A DNA stretch of 64,000 nucleotides from Trichopria drosophilae (taxonomy: Eukaryota; Arthropoda; Insecta; Hymenoptera; Diapriidae), in the NCBI GenBank assembly GCA_030407085.1, contig CM059584.1:121310501-121374500 (forward strand), read 5' to 3'. Position 1 is the first letter of the stretch. Every line of letters begins with the position of its first letter. This document shows positions 32,697-42,645 of the stretch, one piece after another. The position numbers and the translations under genes were made by a program. The notes beneath the pieces are model-generated. The model ran no database searches. It was not told the DNA's origin and was given only the letters and a program-made list of their open reading frames with translations.

Positions 32697-32960
32697 CAGT
32701 AAAACCCCTCTTACTTGAACAGGGTCGAGCAGGCATTTCCCCTCCGACCCCGTTTATTTGAACGCTTACAGTTGTCCCCACTCCTCACGCAATATACCCG
32801 TCCGGCGTGAGTAGCGCACGCGCATTGGAATTTGTATCCGCGTAAGAGCGAGTAGTGGGGGGTAAGGGGAAGTAGAAATCGTTCAAACAAACGAGGTTAT
32901 TTTGTTCAAATAGACGGGGTGTTCAAGTAGGCGAGTGTTCAAGTAAGCGGGGTTTTACTG
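32697..32960. mobile_element. pogo-like MITE, CAGTAAAACCCC termini, TA duplication
   Basis: Left TIR CAGTAAAACCCCTCTTACTT, right TIR the complement of CAGTAAAACCCCGCTTACTT, continuing GAAC. TA flanks both ends (32695-32696, 32961-32962). CAGTA-starting TIRs with TA target sites are characteristic of the pogo/Tigger branch of Tc1/mariner. 264 bp with a GC-rich centre and no transposase, so it is non-autonomous. One of the best-defined elements in the window. Confidence 0.82.
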
Positions 32961-33186
32961 TATATCGTATTCGTTAGGATCTGAATATAACAAGAATTTG
33001 TTTAACTCAATCAAACGATAATGATATCAAAAAGTGACTGAATGTTTCGAAAAGGTACCTGTTCGTTCCAAACACGAGGGATCGGATCCATCGATTTATC
33101 GGAAATCATATGGTGGAAACTCCGATCCAGTATTACCAGATTTAGAAGACATCTCGCACACGCGCAGAACGACTTCGCTTTTGACA

Positions 33187-34688
33187 TGAAAATTCAAGCA
33201 AAAAATTCGTATTTTTGTCGAAGTCGGCGTAAGATATGTTCTTTTTTGAAATTATGAAGGAAGATTTAATTATTCTGATGAAATTACGAATATTTCTTTC
33301 TTAAGCATAATAGTATGAAAATTCTCGTTTTTTCTTTAAAATTGTACGAGATACATATTTGTAAGTGATAAAAATGGTAAAATATAGTGTCAGATTTATA
33401 AATAATTAATCCTCTTGTGATATTTAATTCTTATTAATGAAAATAATGCTATTAAAAAAATTTTATCGAAAAAACAGCACAAATGGTAATTGTAATGTTA
33501 TGCTATAGTGCATACGATTAAAAGTTTTCCTTTGCAGTTATTTGAAAGTAAATTATTTAAATTTATTAATAATAACACATATCAATTTTATTTGTTTTTG
33601 AAGTCAGTGCGATATTTTGCCTCTTATAATTTAATTACGATAATTAATTCCTTTATTATTATCCGAGTTATTACTAAACTAAATGTTAATTAAAAAGTTA
33701 AATAATTCTAATTTACGTTAATTGCTATTTTAAATATTGTAATTTAACTTAGTTAATTATTTTGTTAATTTTTTAACTTTTTAACTTTGAATGTTTAACT
33801 TCAGGTTTTCAAGTTAAGCTTACATGTAACTTTTTATTTTTAACTTTGATTTGTCAGTTATATTACATTTATCTTTTAACTTTTAACTTTTAAATTTGAA
33901 TGATAAGTTAAGTAACATTTAACATTTAATTTTTATGCTGTTTATATTAATTTATGCAACTTTTAATTCAATTACTTTTATAATTGGGTAAAATTTTAAC
34001 TTAACTATGTTAATATCTTTCACAATTAACTTTAAATTAACTTAGTTAAAACAAAATTAACTTACCCAACCCTGATTAAATTCTGTAACAAATTGCCTTA
34101 CACATTTTCCAATACATAAATACAATTTATTGACAATATTGTAATGGATATTTTATCATTAGTTAGTAGAAAGTGTGACAATGACAGTGCTGTCAAAGTC
34201 CCATAAAATAATATTTGTCGTTATTTCATTTATTATCGTTTCCAAGCCACCTTGCGGTAGATAATGCAGCGCGTTTTTTTGCACAATGTGAACAAATTCA
34301 ATTACATTAACCACATATTTGGTTACTAATATTTATTTTGCTGACTGGGCAAAAATACTTTTAATCGTATACACTATAGCATAACATTACAATTACCATT
34401 TGTGCTGTTTTTTCGATATAATTTTTGTAATAGCATTATTTTCATTAATATGAATTAAATATCACAAGAGGATTAATTATTTATAAATCTGACACTATAT
34501 TTTACCATTTGTATTACTTACAAATATGTATCTCGTACAATTTTAAGGAATAACCGGAAATTTTCATATTATTATGCTTAAAAAAGAAATATTTTTCATA
34601 ATTTCCAAATTCTTCCTTCATAATTTCAAAAAGAACATATTTTACGCCGACTTCGACAAAAATACGAATTTTTTGCATGAATTTTCAT
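33187..34688. mobile_element. Foldback element, arms of about 335 bp
   Basis: The left arm (33187-33526) and right arm (34355-34688) are close reverse complements. The outer blocks are ATGAAAATTCAAGCAAAAAA against its complement ending TGCATGAATTTTCAT. Shared inner words include GTCGAAGTCGGCGTAA and GGTAATTGTAATGTTATGC. The spacer of about 830 bp contains a low-complexity stretch of TTTTAAC words. No protein is encoded. The element ends about 50 bp from the 3' tail of the LINE, so one may have inserted beside the other. Confidence 0.85.
33690..34070 (+). repeat. Low-complexity TTAAC/TTTTAAC-rich tract
   Basis: Within the loop of the foldback element, words such as TTTTTAACTTTTTAACTTT, TTTAACTTTTAACTTTTAA and GTTAAGTTA recur without a strict period. 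It looks like slippage-prone filler rather than a gene. Confidence 0.6.
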
Positions 34689-34772
34689 ATCGTGTAGTAT
34701 TTCCTTGAACGGTTCCGCTCCCTAATTCCTCCGTAATACCAATATTTATTTATTTATTTACTATTTATTAAC

Positions 34773-34786
34773 GGGCGGATTCGCCC
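34773..34786 (-). other. LINE 3' UTR stem-loop
   Basis: On the minus strand GGGCG-AATC-CGCCC forms a 5 bp stem with a 4-base loop, directly followed by the AATAAATAG and (AAAT)n tail. A 3' stem-loop before a short microsatellite tail is the structure that the reverse transcriptase of several LINE clades recognises to prime on its own RNA. Confidence 0.6.
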
Positions 34787-34904
34787 TTGAAATATACATA
34801 AATTATTGAGACATAACAACTATACATCGAGATAAGATACACAAAAAACAAACAATAGCGCATACAAACTACGTTTTTAATGAATAACTCGCAGTGGCGA
34901 TTCT

Positions 34905-37811
34905 TCACGCATTATACGCAGCCAAAATGGCTCTGCTACACTCAAAAATAAAAGATTTTGATGAAAGACGATTAACAAGAGTGGCTGGTAAAGTATTCCA
35001 AGATCTCCTCAGTCGGTTCACAGGGGCATGAAATGAATAATTTGACCTGCAAGTGTTCTCACATAATGTTCTACATATTCTATAAGTACGTATAGGTGTA
35101 CGAGAAGGGAACAGTTTAGAGACATCAGGCGATTTAGTAGATCCCACTACAATTTTATATACCGTTAAAATATCTATATATTTATGAAGCGAATGAATTG
35201 TCGGAAGCTGAAATAATGTTGAAATACCGGAAAAATCATGTGAAAAACGATGCATAGGGCTATTAGTTTTGCTCGAAAGATATCTTAAAAATTTTCTCTG
35301 AACAGACTCTAATATCGTAACATCGGATTTAGTGTGAGGGGACCAAATAGGAGCTGCATATGTTAAATGTGGGAGAACTAGTGACTTATAGAGATTAATA
35401 ATTGCAGATGTATCAGAGAAATTTTTTGTAGATCGCATTAAGAAACCAAGCTGCCTGAAAGCTTTGCCTGTAATCAATTTCAAGTGTCCAGAATAAGAGC
35501 CATGATTGTCAAAAGTAACCCCAAGGTCTTTAATTGTTGCAACGCTTCCAAGGTCCTGACCCATAATGGCGTACTGGAAATCCATAGACGATCGTGACTT
35601 CGATAGATGCATGACCTTACACTTATTGATGTTTAATTGCAGGCCATTGAGATTACACCAAATTACTATATTTTCAAGATCACGTTGGATTTTGCTAGCG
35701 TCCATAGGCGATACAATTTTATTATATAATTTTAAATCATCCGCGTAAAGTAAAAACTTAGAAGATGTGATAACGTCTTGCACATCGTTGATAAACAAAT
35801 TAAAAAGTAGCGGACCCAAGTGGGACCCTTGAGGTACACCAGATGAAACATTAAAAAAGTGAGATGTATAACCTTTAATACGTACAGCTTGTGATCGACC
35901 AGTGAGATAGGAGTGTAGCCAATCAAGTAAAGTCCCACCAAAACCGGCTAATCCCAATTTATTCACTAATATACCGTGATCAACCGAATCGAACGCTTTC
36001 GAGAAATCTAAAAAAATTGCATCAACTTGAGTCGATTCATCAAACGCCTCAACCATGAATGAATTAAAAATTAATAAATTGGTTATCACAGATCTACCCT
36101 TTATAAAACCGTGCTGCTGATAAATAATTTTGCTGAATATAAAATTCGACAATTTTGATGCAACAATGCGATCAAATAGTTTCGCTAAAACATTCAATAC
36201 AGATATAGGACGGTAATTTAGAATATCTTGTTTGTTACCGGATTTTAAAATCGGCGTGATAAAAGACATTTTCCATATTGATGGGAATATACCTGATGAA
36301 AGAGAGGTATTAAAAATCAGCAGCAGAGGTTCAGTTAACGCAGGAATACATTTTTTTATAAATATCGGCGGTATCATATCTGGTCCACAACTTAATTCAC
36401 ATTTTAAATGATTGGAAGCACAAATAACATCCTCCTTGGTGATGACTAAGTTGACTAGAAAAGGATCGATATCATTAGTTACAGAAGCATTGGAGCTGGT
36501 GTTATAAATTGAGCTGAAATTCGTAGCAAATAAATTGGCAATATCTACACCGTTATCGGCATAAGTACCACCAAGGAACATGTTACTTGGAAGTTCATTG
36601 TATTTACGCAGGTTGTTAATATATGCCCAAAATGATTTGATATTCGTACGGGAATAGAATTCAACCTTCCTAATATATTGCAGATAAAGATCACGGGAAG
36701 AACGAATACATCGCGCACGAAGTTGTTTAAAAGTTATGTAATCATTAAGAAGGTTAGATTCTTTCCACGTCTTGTGCGCAGCTTTTTTGGCGTTAATCAA
36801 TTGGATTAATTCTGATGTATACCACCGCGGACGAGTAATATTGGAAAAAGATTTCTGTGAAATGTGATTATGTATAACATCAGTTAAAGTAGAATTAAAC
36901 GTAGACGCCATATTATTTACATCTGGACACGACAAAATTTCACGCCAATTAACATTAAACAAAATATCATTTAAAACATTGTAATTTGCATTAAAAAAAT
37001 CAAAAGTCTTATTATTGAAAGATAATGATGACGGCATTGTCATATTAAGACTGCATATACTTGTAACATGATGCATGTCGGTTGGTAAAATGGAATCTTC
37101 TTCTGTAGAGCAATGCAAAGACGTATATGAAGAAAAGAGCAAATCCAGTGTATACCCTTTAGACGGCAAAGGTGCTATGTATTGCTTTAAATTTAGCGTT
37201 GAGAAAGTGCTGTGTAAAGCTGCCGCATTATCTATTATATTGGGTTGCACGTATCCATTTCTGTGGTAATTAAGAGTATCGGCAGTGTAGCTCCATAGAA
37301 TATTAGGCAAGTTGAAATCGCCAAAAATCATCCATTCACAGTTTGTGAATTTGTCGGCCAAAGTACTCAGTAATTGCGCATATTCGTGATAAACTGAGTT
37401 GGAAGATGCAGGTGAAAAGTAGGAGACAGCAAAAATATACTGCCGCCCTTTTAACCGCATCCTGATGAAAATATGTTCAGCAGTTGGGTGAACATACTGT
37501 ATATCACAAGGGGTGGCTGCAATGTGTTTCTTGATGGCAATAAGAACTCCACCACCTCTTTTCGAATTCGACAGCTCGTAGGCGCGATCGGAACGGTAGA
37601 TATTATAATTATCCAATCCCAGTTCAGCGTCGGAAATCGAGTCATTTAACCAAGTTTCTGTAAAGGCTATGATGTCTGGAGTATTAATGAGGGTATTAAT
37701 CGAAACATGTAATTGCGCTAATTTAGTTCTGAGACCCCGAGTATTTTGGTAAAGACATGTTAATCTGGACTCTGCTGAGAAGCTAACTGGTTGTGCTCTC
37801 GAATTTTGCAG
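34905..37811 (-). CDS. LINE ORF2: endonuclease and reverse transcriptase
   Basis: The frame is open from the codon after the ORF1 stop (37811) to the TAA at 34905-34907, about 968 residues. It has no ATG until well inside the endonuclease, so coding is annotated from the ORF1 stop. The endonuclease shows LYQNTRGLRTKL (about residue 20), DIIAFTETWL (46-55), GDFNLPN (about 164) and an SDH-like PTDMHHVTS (about 243). The reverse transcriptase shows FLDFSKAFDSVDH (about 600), SSGVPQGSHLGPLLF (about 656) and the catalytic YADD (about 689), then the thumb region. No RNase H domain. It performs target-primed reverse transcription of the element RNA. All main catalytic motifs look intact. How it is translated is unusual (see findings): ORF1 and ORF2 share a frame across a single TGA. 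Confidence 0.88.
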   Translation of the reverse strand: MQNSRAQPVSFSAESRLTCLYQNTRGLRTKLAQLHVSINTLINTPDIIAFTETWLNDSISDAELGLDNYNIYRSDRAYELSNSKRGGGVLIAIKKHIAATPCDIQYVHPTAEHIFIRMRLKGRQYIFAVSYFSPASSNSVYHEYAQLLSTLADKFTNCEWMIFGDFNLPNILWSYTADTLNYHRNGYVQPNIIDNAAALHSTFSTLNLKQYIAPLPSKGYTLDLLFSSYTSLHCSTEEDSILPTDMHHVTSICSLNMTMPSSLSFNNKTFDFFNANYNVLNDILFNVNWREILSCPDVNNMASTFNSTLTDVIHNHISQKSFSNITRPRWYTSELIQLINAKKAAHKTWKESNLLNDYITFKQLRARCIRSSRDLYLQYIRKVEFYSRTNIKSFWAYINNLRKYNELPSNMFLGGTYADNGVDIANLFATNFSSIYNTSSNASVTNDIDPFLVNLVITKEDVICASNHLKCELSCGPDMIPPIFIKKCIPALTEPLLLIFNTSLSSGIFPSIWKMSFITPILKSGNKQDILNYRPISVLNVLAKLFDRIVASKLSNFIFSKIIYQQHGFIKGRSVITNLLIFNSFMVEAFDESTQVDAIFLDFSKAFDSVDHGILVNKLGLAGFGGTLLDWLHSYLTGRSQAVRIKGYTSHFFNVSSGVPQGSHLGPLLFNLFINDVQDVITSSKFLLYADDLKLYNKIVSPMDASKIQRDLENIVIWCNLNGLQLNINKCKVMHLSKSRSSMDFQYAIMGQDLGSVATIKDLGVTFDNHGSYSGHLKLITGKAFRQLGFLMRSTKNFSDTSAIINLYKSLVLPHLTYAAPIWSPHTKSDVTILESVQRKFLRYLSSKTNSPMHRFSHDFSGISTLFQLPTIHSLHKYIDILTVYKIVVGSTKSPDVSKLFPSRTPIRTYRICRTLCENTCRSNYSFHAPVNRLRRSWNTLPATLVNRLSSKSFIFECSRAILAAYNA

Positions 37812-38993
37812 TCATTGCTCTGACCGAAGTGAAATTAGATCTTCTTCAGTAATGATGCAGTAAGTATGCTCACCATTAGTAGTTTTTAAAAATATTTTGT
37901 GACCTCTTCTTTGCAGTTTAAGCCCGTGGTCACGGGCATAAGTTTTGGCTTTACCAAGTAGTTTGTATAGAGAAGGTGGTAAATAGTCATTAATAAATAT
38001 CTCGTTGCCCGGCCAACTAGCATTAATTTCATTGGACTTTAATGTACCTTTTAAGCGCCGTGCTCGAATTAAATCATCGCGTATGTTCGCTCGAGCGAAA
38101 CGGACAAAAATATTGCCCGACCGTGCCGAGTTAGTACGAGCCTGAGCAAAAGATGGACCGACTTCAATGGGCATGCCAAAAGTGATGTTAGTCGAAATAT
38201 TACTGGTAGTAGCAGCGACTGGCATTCTATTTACACGCCCCAGATCTTCGGGAGCTATCGGGACACCAACCAATTCACACACGCGTAGCACTATTGCTGA
38301 AAGATCTTCTCTGTCAGTATATGGGACACCTGCAATTACTACGTCATTATTATGACAATGGAGTTCAACTTCTGCTAGACGTTTCTCTTTCAGCTTATCC
38401 GAATTGCGAAGGATGATATTGTCTTCTCTAAGAGCTGAGACCTCCTGTTCCAGAGAAACAATTTTCGAATTTTGATCAGAGACTAAGGAATACAGTTCAT
38501 TAGTTTTAGTGATCAAGGCACTACAATGTTGTTCCGTGGATAACTTAAAATTATTGAGGTCACTCTGAATTATATCCAGTGTATCCAACTTGGCCATTTT
38601 GCTATTTAAAAACGTCAGTTGATTTGCAATTGTGGCGAGAGTAACGCCATTCTGTTCTTCGGATGTATTAACAGAATTTTTAGGTCGGGGACGTTTAGAG
38701 GAAGTCGATGCAGCTGGTCGTCCTCTAGGACGCTTTTTCGATTTGGAATTGCAATCTTCAAGATCAATCAGATCGCAGCAGCAGAAAATGCCATCATCAT
38801 CCAGAAAATTTTCCGTAATGCACGATTCGTGAATGACATTACGACATTTGTTGCACAATACACTACGTTGACCGCTGACCGAGACTTGACAAATTGTACA
38901 ATTTTCGTTATCCTTTAAATTTACTAAATCAGCGACCTCTATAGTTTCTGCTACCGCGGTATCCACTTGTATTTTGGGAGGTGTCTTGAACAT
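37812..38993 (-). CDS. LINE ORF1: PHD-like zinc finger, coiled coil, RNA-binding C-terminus
   Basis: The start was chosen at the ATG at 38993 (MFKTPP, with A at -3) rather than an upstream TTG; 393 residues, ending at TGA 37812-37814. An N-terminal Cys/His cluster (CTICQVSVSG..VLCNKC..HESC..FCCC) resembles a PHD-type zinc finger, as known in ORF1 of some CR1 and Jockey-related LINEs. A basic KKRPRGRPAAS segment follows, then a heptad-like coiled coil (about residues 125-215). The C-terminal region (VVIAGVPYTDREDL and NIFVRFARANIRDDLIRARR) resembles the RRM and C-terminal parts of LINE ORF1 proteins. It should coat the element RNA and form trimers or oligomers. ORF2 follows in the same frame. 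Confidence 0.82.
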   Translation of the reverse strand: MFKTPPKIQVDTAVAETIEVADLVNLKDNENCTICQVSVSGQRSVLCNKCRNVIHESCITENFLDDDGIFCCCDLIDLEDCNSKSKKRPRGRPAASTSSKRPRPKNSVNTSEEQNGVTLATIANQLTFLNSKMAKLDTLDIIQSDLNNFKLSTEQHCSALITKTNELYSLVSDQNSKIVSLEQEVSALREDNIILRNSDKLKEKRLAEVELHCHNNDVVIAGVPYTDREDLSAIVLRVCELVGVPIAPEDLGRVNRMPVAATTSNISTNITFGMPIEVGPSFAQARTNSARSGNIFVRFARANIRDDLIRARRLKGTLKSNEINASWPGNEIFINDYLPPSLYKLLGKAKTYARDHGLKLQRRGHKIFLKTTNGEHTYCIITEEDLISLRSEQ

Positions 38994-39129
38994 GTTGAAA
39001 AATATTGGGTTAAACAATGTCTAAAAACACGAACACTTTCGACAATCCCAAAGTACACGTGTCAAGATGCGGGTAATAATGTCTTTAGATTTAAAATCAA
39101 ACACAATGTGACACAAATATGTAAACACT

Positions 39130-39760
39130 AATAAACACTCAAAAGTAAACACCGAAAAATTGGGACAAAAAATAAAAAGTTAAGTTGACATACTATTTGG
39201 TCAGCAATAACGATGATTGAGGAAGTCATACAATAATAAAATTATAATATAATAGTATAAAACTATAAATATAAAATCACTTCAAAATTTTGATAAAAAC
39301 GTCTTTAAAAGGGCCAAAAATAAATAACCGAAATTTCACTTTAATATTCGTAATATCTAACATACACAAACACTCGAACGGTAAGCACTGAAAAACTTCA
39401 AAATAAGAACGTGTACGTATACAGTCCGGATTCACGAGGATTTTGAAATCCAGTAATAATAAATGTGTAATAAAAATATAATCCGACTAAAAATTTGGAT
39501 AAAAGTCTTCTTAAAAGGCCAATATGCCATAAAATAATTACACTTTAAAACACACCACACAACACTGAAAAATAGCAACGTATATGTATATCCAATCCGA
39601 TAGTTATATGAGTATGATAACAGTATAATCGGAATAAAAATTTTAGGTGTCCTTAAAAGGACAGTTGATAATAACACGAATTGCACTTTAAAAATCGTAA
39701 AATATGTAATGCACAACACGCAACACTGAAAACTTCGAAATAAAATCGTGTACGTATTGA
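39130..39760 (-). repeat. Diverged monomers in the LINE 5' region
   Basis: The motif CACTGAAAA(A)CTTC..AAATAA-A-CGTGTACGTA recurs at about 39386, 39563 and 39724, with a weaker copy at 39146. Accompanying words TCTT-AAAAGG-CC and GCACTTTAA recur at similar spacing of about 160-235 bp. Repeated 5' monomers upstream of ORF1 are known in some LINEs, where they carry the internal promoter. Here this is inference from position and repetition. Confidence 0.55.
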
Positions 39761-39855
39761 GTCTGAAATAACGAAAATTGAGAAAACTCAATATTAATAA
39801 AAATATCGTTGTATTCAAGAAAAAGACCAGTTTCGATCAACTGATTTAATCACTG

Positions 39856-42645
39856 GAAATTAAGAAAATTACGTGGTGTATTTTTATCATTAAATTACCG
39901 AATAAATGAGCGAAAGTTAACTGATATTCGACCGAGTCAACACGTCCGTATACTTCGTATAATATAAAATGTAACAAAATCATATCTCGACCTTTTTATT
40001 ACTGTGTATTTGTTCACAAGTAATTAAAAATTCAGTAATGTATTTTCGAAGAATCTCTAATACAGAAACTGTAAATTCACAATCTGTTACCATCTTGTAG
40101 TGAATAGCATAGCATATTTTACAAAAATACAAGAAAATAGATTTTTTTTTAAAAATGCCGTATAAAATTCTAAGAAAAAATTGCAAATCTATGTAACCAT
40201 TCACAAATACCAAGAAGTTGATAATAAATATTAAATAAGTGTGCCATGAAGTTGTGAGCTAAATCGTGTTCAACGTTTCAGTTTTAGCTTGCATTTGTGG
40301 CATTTACGTATAAACCATGAAGAACAAGTATACAAGATGAGCACGTATTTATCATTATTTTACTGCAATATACGTGACATTCTTGAAGTACAAACCTCTT
40401 AATAATTTATGTAATTCTAATTGTGATTTGAAGTAAAAAACTGATTGGTTCTATTATTCATTTACTTTGTTGAAATTAGTTGGCCTCTGTGACATGTTAA
40501 GATCGTAGATTGATAATTATTCGTAAGTAATATACATGTAGTCGAATAGTTTTTATTAATTTCGTTGGAAATCTCGTGAAAACTAAGTTGGAAAGTGACC
40601 CGAGTATCCATAATAACGCTGTAACTATCGTTTCAAAACCTAAATTAGTTAAATTTACAGTTTCACTTGCTTATTTTATCGAATACAGTAGAGGTTATAA
40701 TATAATATATATAATACTCTCTTTAGCCGCGTTATGTTCGTGACGTCACATCAGGCCCTTCCAGAGGCCCCAGCCCGTAAAGTGGGAGAATAAGAGAGCG
40801 GGCAAATATGCTGGGACCTGAATATAACGAGACGCAGTGATGAAGCGGATATTCATTAAAAATGTGTATATTAGCACTGGTATTCTGCAAAACAAAATAA
40901 CCCAGCCTCTAAGACAGATCAACCATCTAAATCTCTACCAGGACATAAATGCGTTTATTATTAATCTCAATGCGCGATATAAGGTCAAGCATAATTTCTG
41001 GAGGTCAGATATTTAGCAAAATCTATTCCACGACATGATTTGCTTGATCTACCGATGTAAAAACTAATCAAATCGCAATCTGCATGAGAGGATATTATAT
41101 GAATCCTGACAAGTTTATTCATTATTCATTCATTCTGAACGATGTACGACTTGGGTCATAATCAACGACGTATAAAAATATAAAAATGACAGAAGTCGAA
41201 ATCGATCCAGACTTTTATTCGCGTCTTTTACTTGGATTATTTTTTTTTCTAAAAACAAACGGACTTTTATGCGTAGACGACGACTGGTCCTTTCTTCATA
41301 TCCGGGCAAATTTGCATGACGTAATGAGAAGCACTCCTTGTAGCGAGGAAGAAGGTTCGACTCTTTTCGCTGATCGCCTCACCGATCACTTTGCAATGCA
41401 TTTTTAAATTCGTGTTTCCATTTTAGTCATCCTTACTGCTGGTAAAATGCAAATCTTTACTATGTTAAATATTCATTTCATCTTAAGAAACTCAATATTA
41501 ATGGTATTGTGTATAAAATTAAACAAATTTACAAAAGTCTGAAAGGAAAGATGGCACACTGAGAAAAGTGTCTTTTACCGGGTATTGGAATTCTAATATC
41601 CCGTAAAAGGCAGTCTTTTAGATATAGGGACAAAAATATTTCTTTTACAGGTTAAACATCTTATAGTCGGTATAAATATACTCGTATCTTTTAACAGTTA
41701 GAAGTTTCTGCTGCAACTGGCCCAAAAATATTTTCATCGAAACATTTTTCAACTTTTTTTCAGAACTATCTGAAATAGTTATTGAAATGAGGCATTCTAG
41801 TCTGTTACATAAATTAGTCGATGAAAGCTTCCTAAGTGAAGTTATGAGGACAACTAATAAAAGAACGTTATTGCAACAATTTGTGAATTTTTGCAGTAGC
41901 AACGTTTGTTGTGAAGTCAGAAACTAGTTGGCATCATTAACAATGCTAAAAATGAAGGCAAAATTACATTCAAATTCGTAAGAAATATGGACGAGTTGTT
42001 GTAACTTCTTTAATTTTTACTATTACACCAGTGTAAAGGAAATTTAATATTTTTTTAGTAGGACAACAAACTGGATGCATTCCGAAATATTTCCTTCATC
42101 GATTTTGAGTATCGGATTTAATTCCTAAGATTTATGATCATGCAAACCCAATAGTCGCGTCATCTTTTATTATTCGAAAACTGAACGAGTCGTTGAAAAA
42201 TCTCATTCACACACCGTGTTTTCCACAACAGCAATTTGCCATCGTTCGATATTCTCGTTTCTGAAATGGCTGCACACGGTGTATCGCTTGTAACGCGCGA
42301 CAACTGCTGAAAGCGGTGAATCGAAATTGAAAATATAAATCGGATTACTGTTCTGTATAGAGCAGTATGTTTTCTATTCTCGTCTTTCGTTGTTTTTCCT
42401 AGACATTTTCTTTTATTTGATATTTTTTATTTATTTTAATTCATCACATTTTCGATTTTTTAATTCGTTTAACCCTTAATTCTTAGATAGGAAATTAACA
42501 AATTTACACTATTTTTTCATTAGCCTGTTTTTCGACTTATGCATTGAGAAACAATAGATAATATTTATCATATAGTATTGTTCACCGATAGTGTATCAAA
42601 TTACATTTAAAAGTATATAGTTTTTTATATATGTCGACTGCTTAT
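39856..42645. other. No recognisable gene
   Basis: Non-coding sequence. A GC-richer patch at 40725-40845 contains a perfect CRE-type palindrome GTGACGTCAC (40740-40749). The patch is bracketed by CGCGTTATGTTCGTG and CTGAATATAACGAG, which are loosely inverted and may be a decayed MITE. A 73-codon frame at 41186-41407 follows a TATAAAAATATAAAA string, but its peptide is unrecognised. A run TTTTACCGGGTATT..AATATCCCGTAAAA at 41573-41610 is palindromic. Confidence 0.4.

Larger units (their letters stand above)
34741..39855 (-). mobile_element. Near-complete LINE, CR1/Jockey type
   Basis: A non-LTR retrotransposon of about 5.1 kb on the minus strand: a 5' region with diverged repeats (39130-39760), ORF1 (zinc finger and coiled coil), ORF2 (apurinic-type endonuclease and reverse transcriptase), and a short 3' UTR. 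The UTR contains the hairpin GGGCGAATCCGCCC and a tail of AAAT repeats (34741-34760). The 5' limit near 39855 is an estimate: sequence character changes after CCAGTGATTAAATC on the minus strand. Both ORFs are free of frameshifts, so the copy is young. Clade placement (CR1/L2/Jockey) is from RT motifs recalled from memory. No flanking target duplication was identified. Confidence 0.85.

Noticed and set aside
36000..36100. Shorter open frames overlapping the LINE on both strands
   Set aside because: They are shadows of ORF1 and ORF2 in other frames; the main frame carries all known motifs.
37616..37616. Start of LINE ORF2 at the TTG at 37616
   Set aside because: Not an ATG, and the upstream in-frame codons already encode endonuclease motifs (DIIAFTETWL), so the true coding region extends up to the ORF1 stop.
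38994..39017. Start of LINE ORF1 at 39017
   Set aside because: That codon is TTG; the ATG at 38993 has a better context and is preferred.
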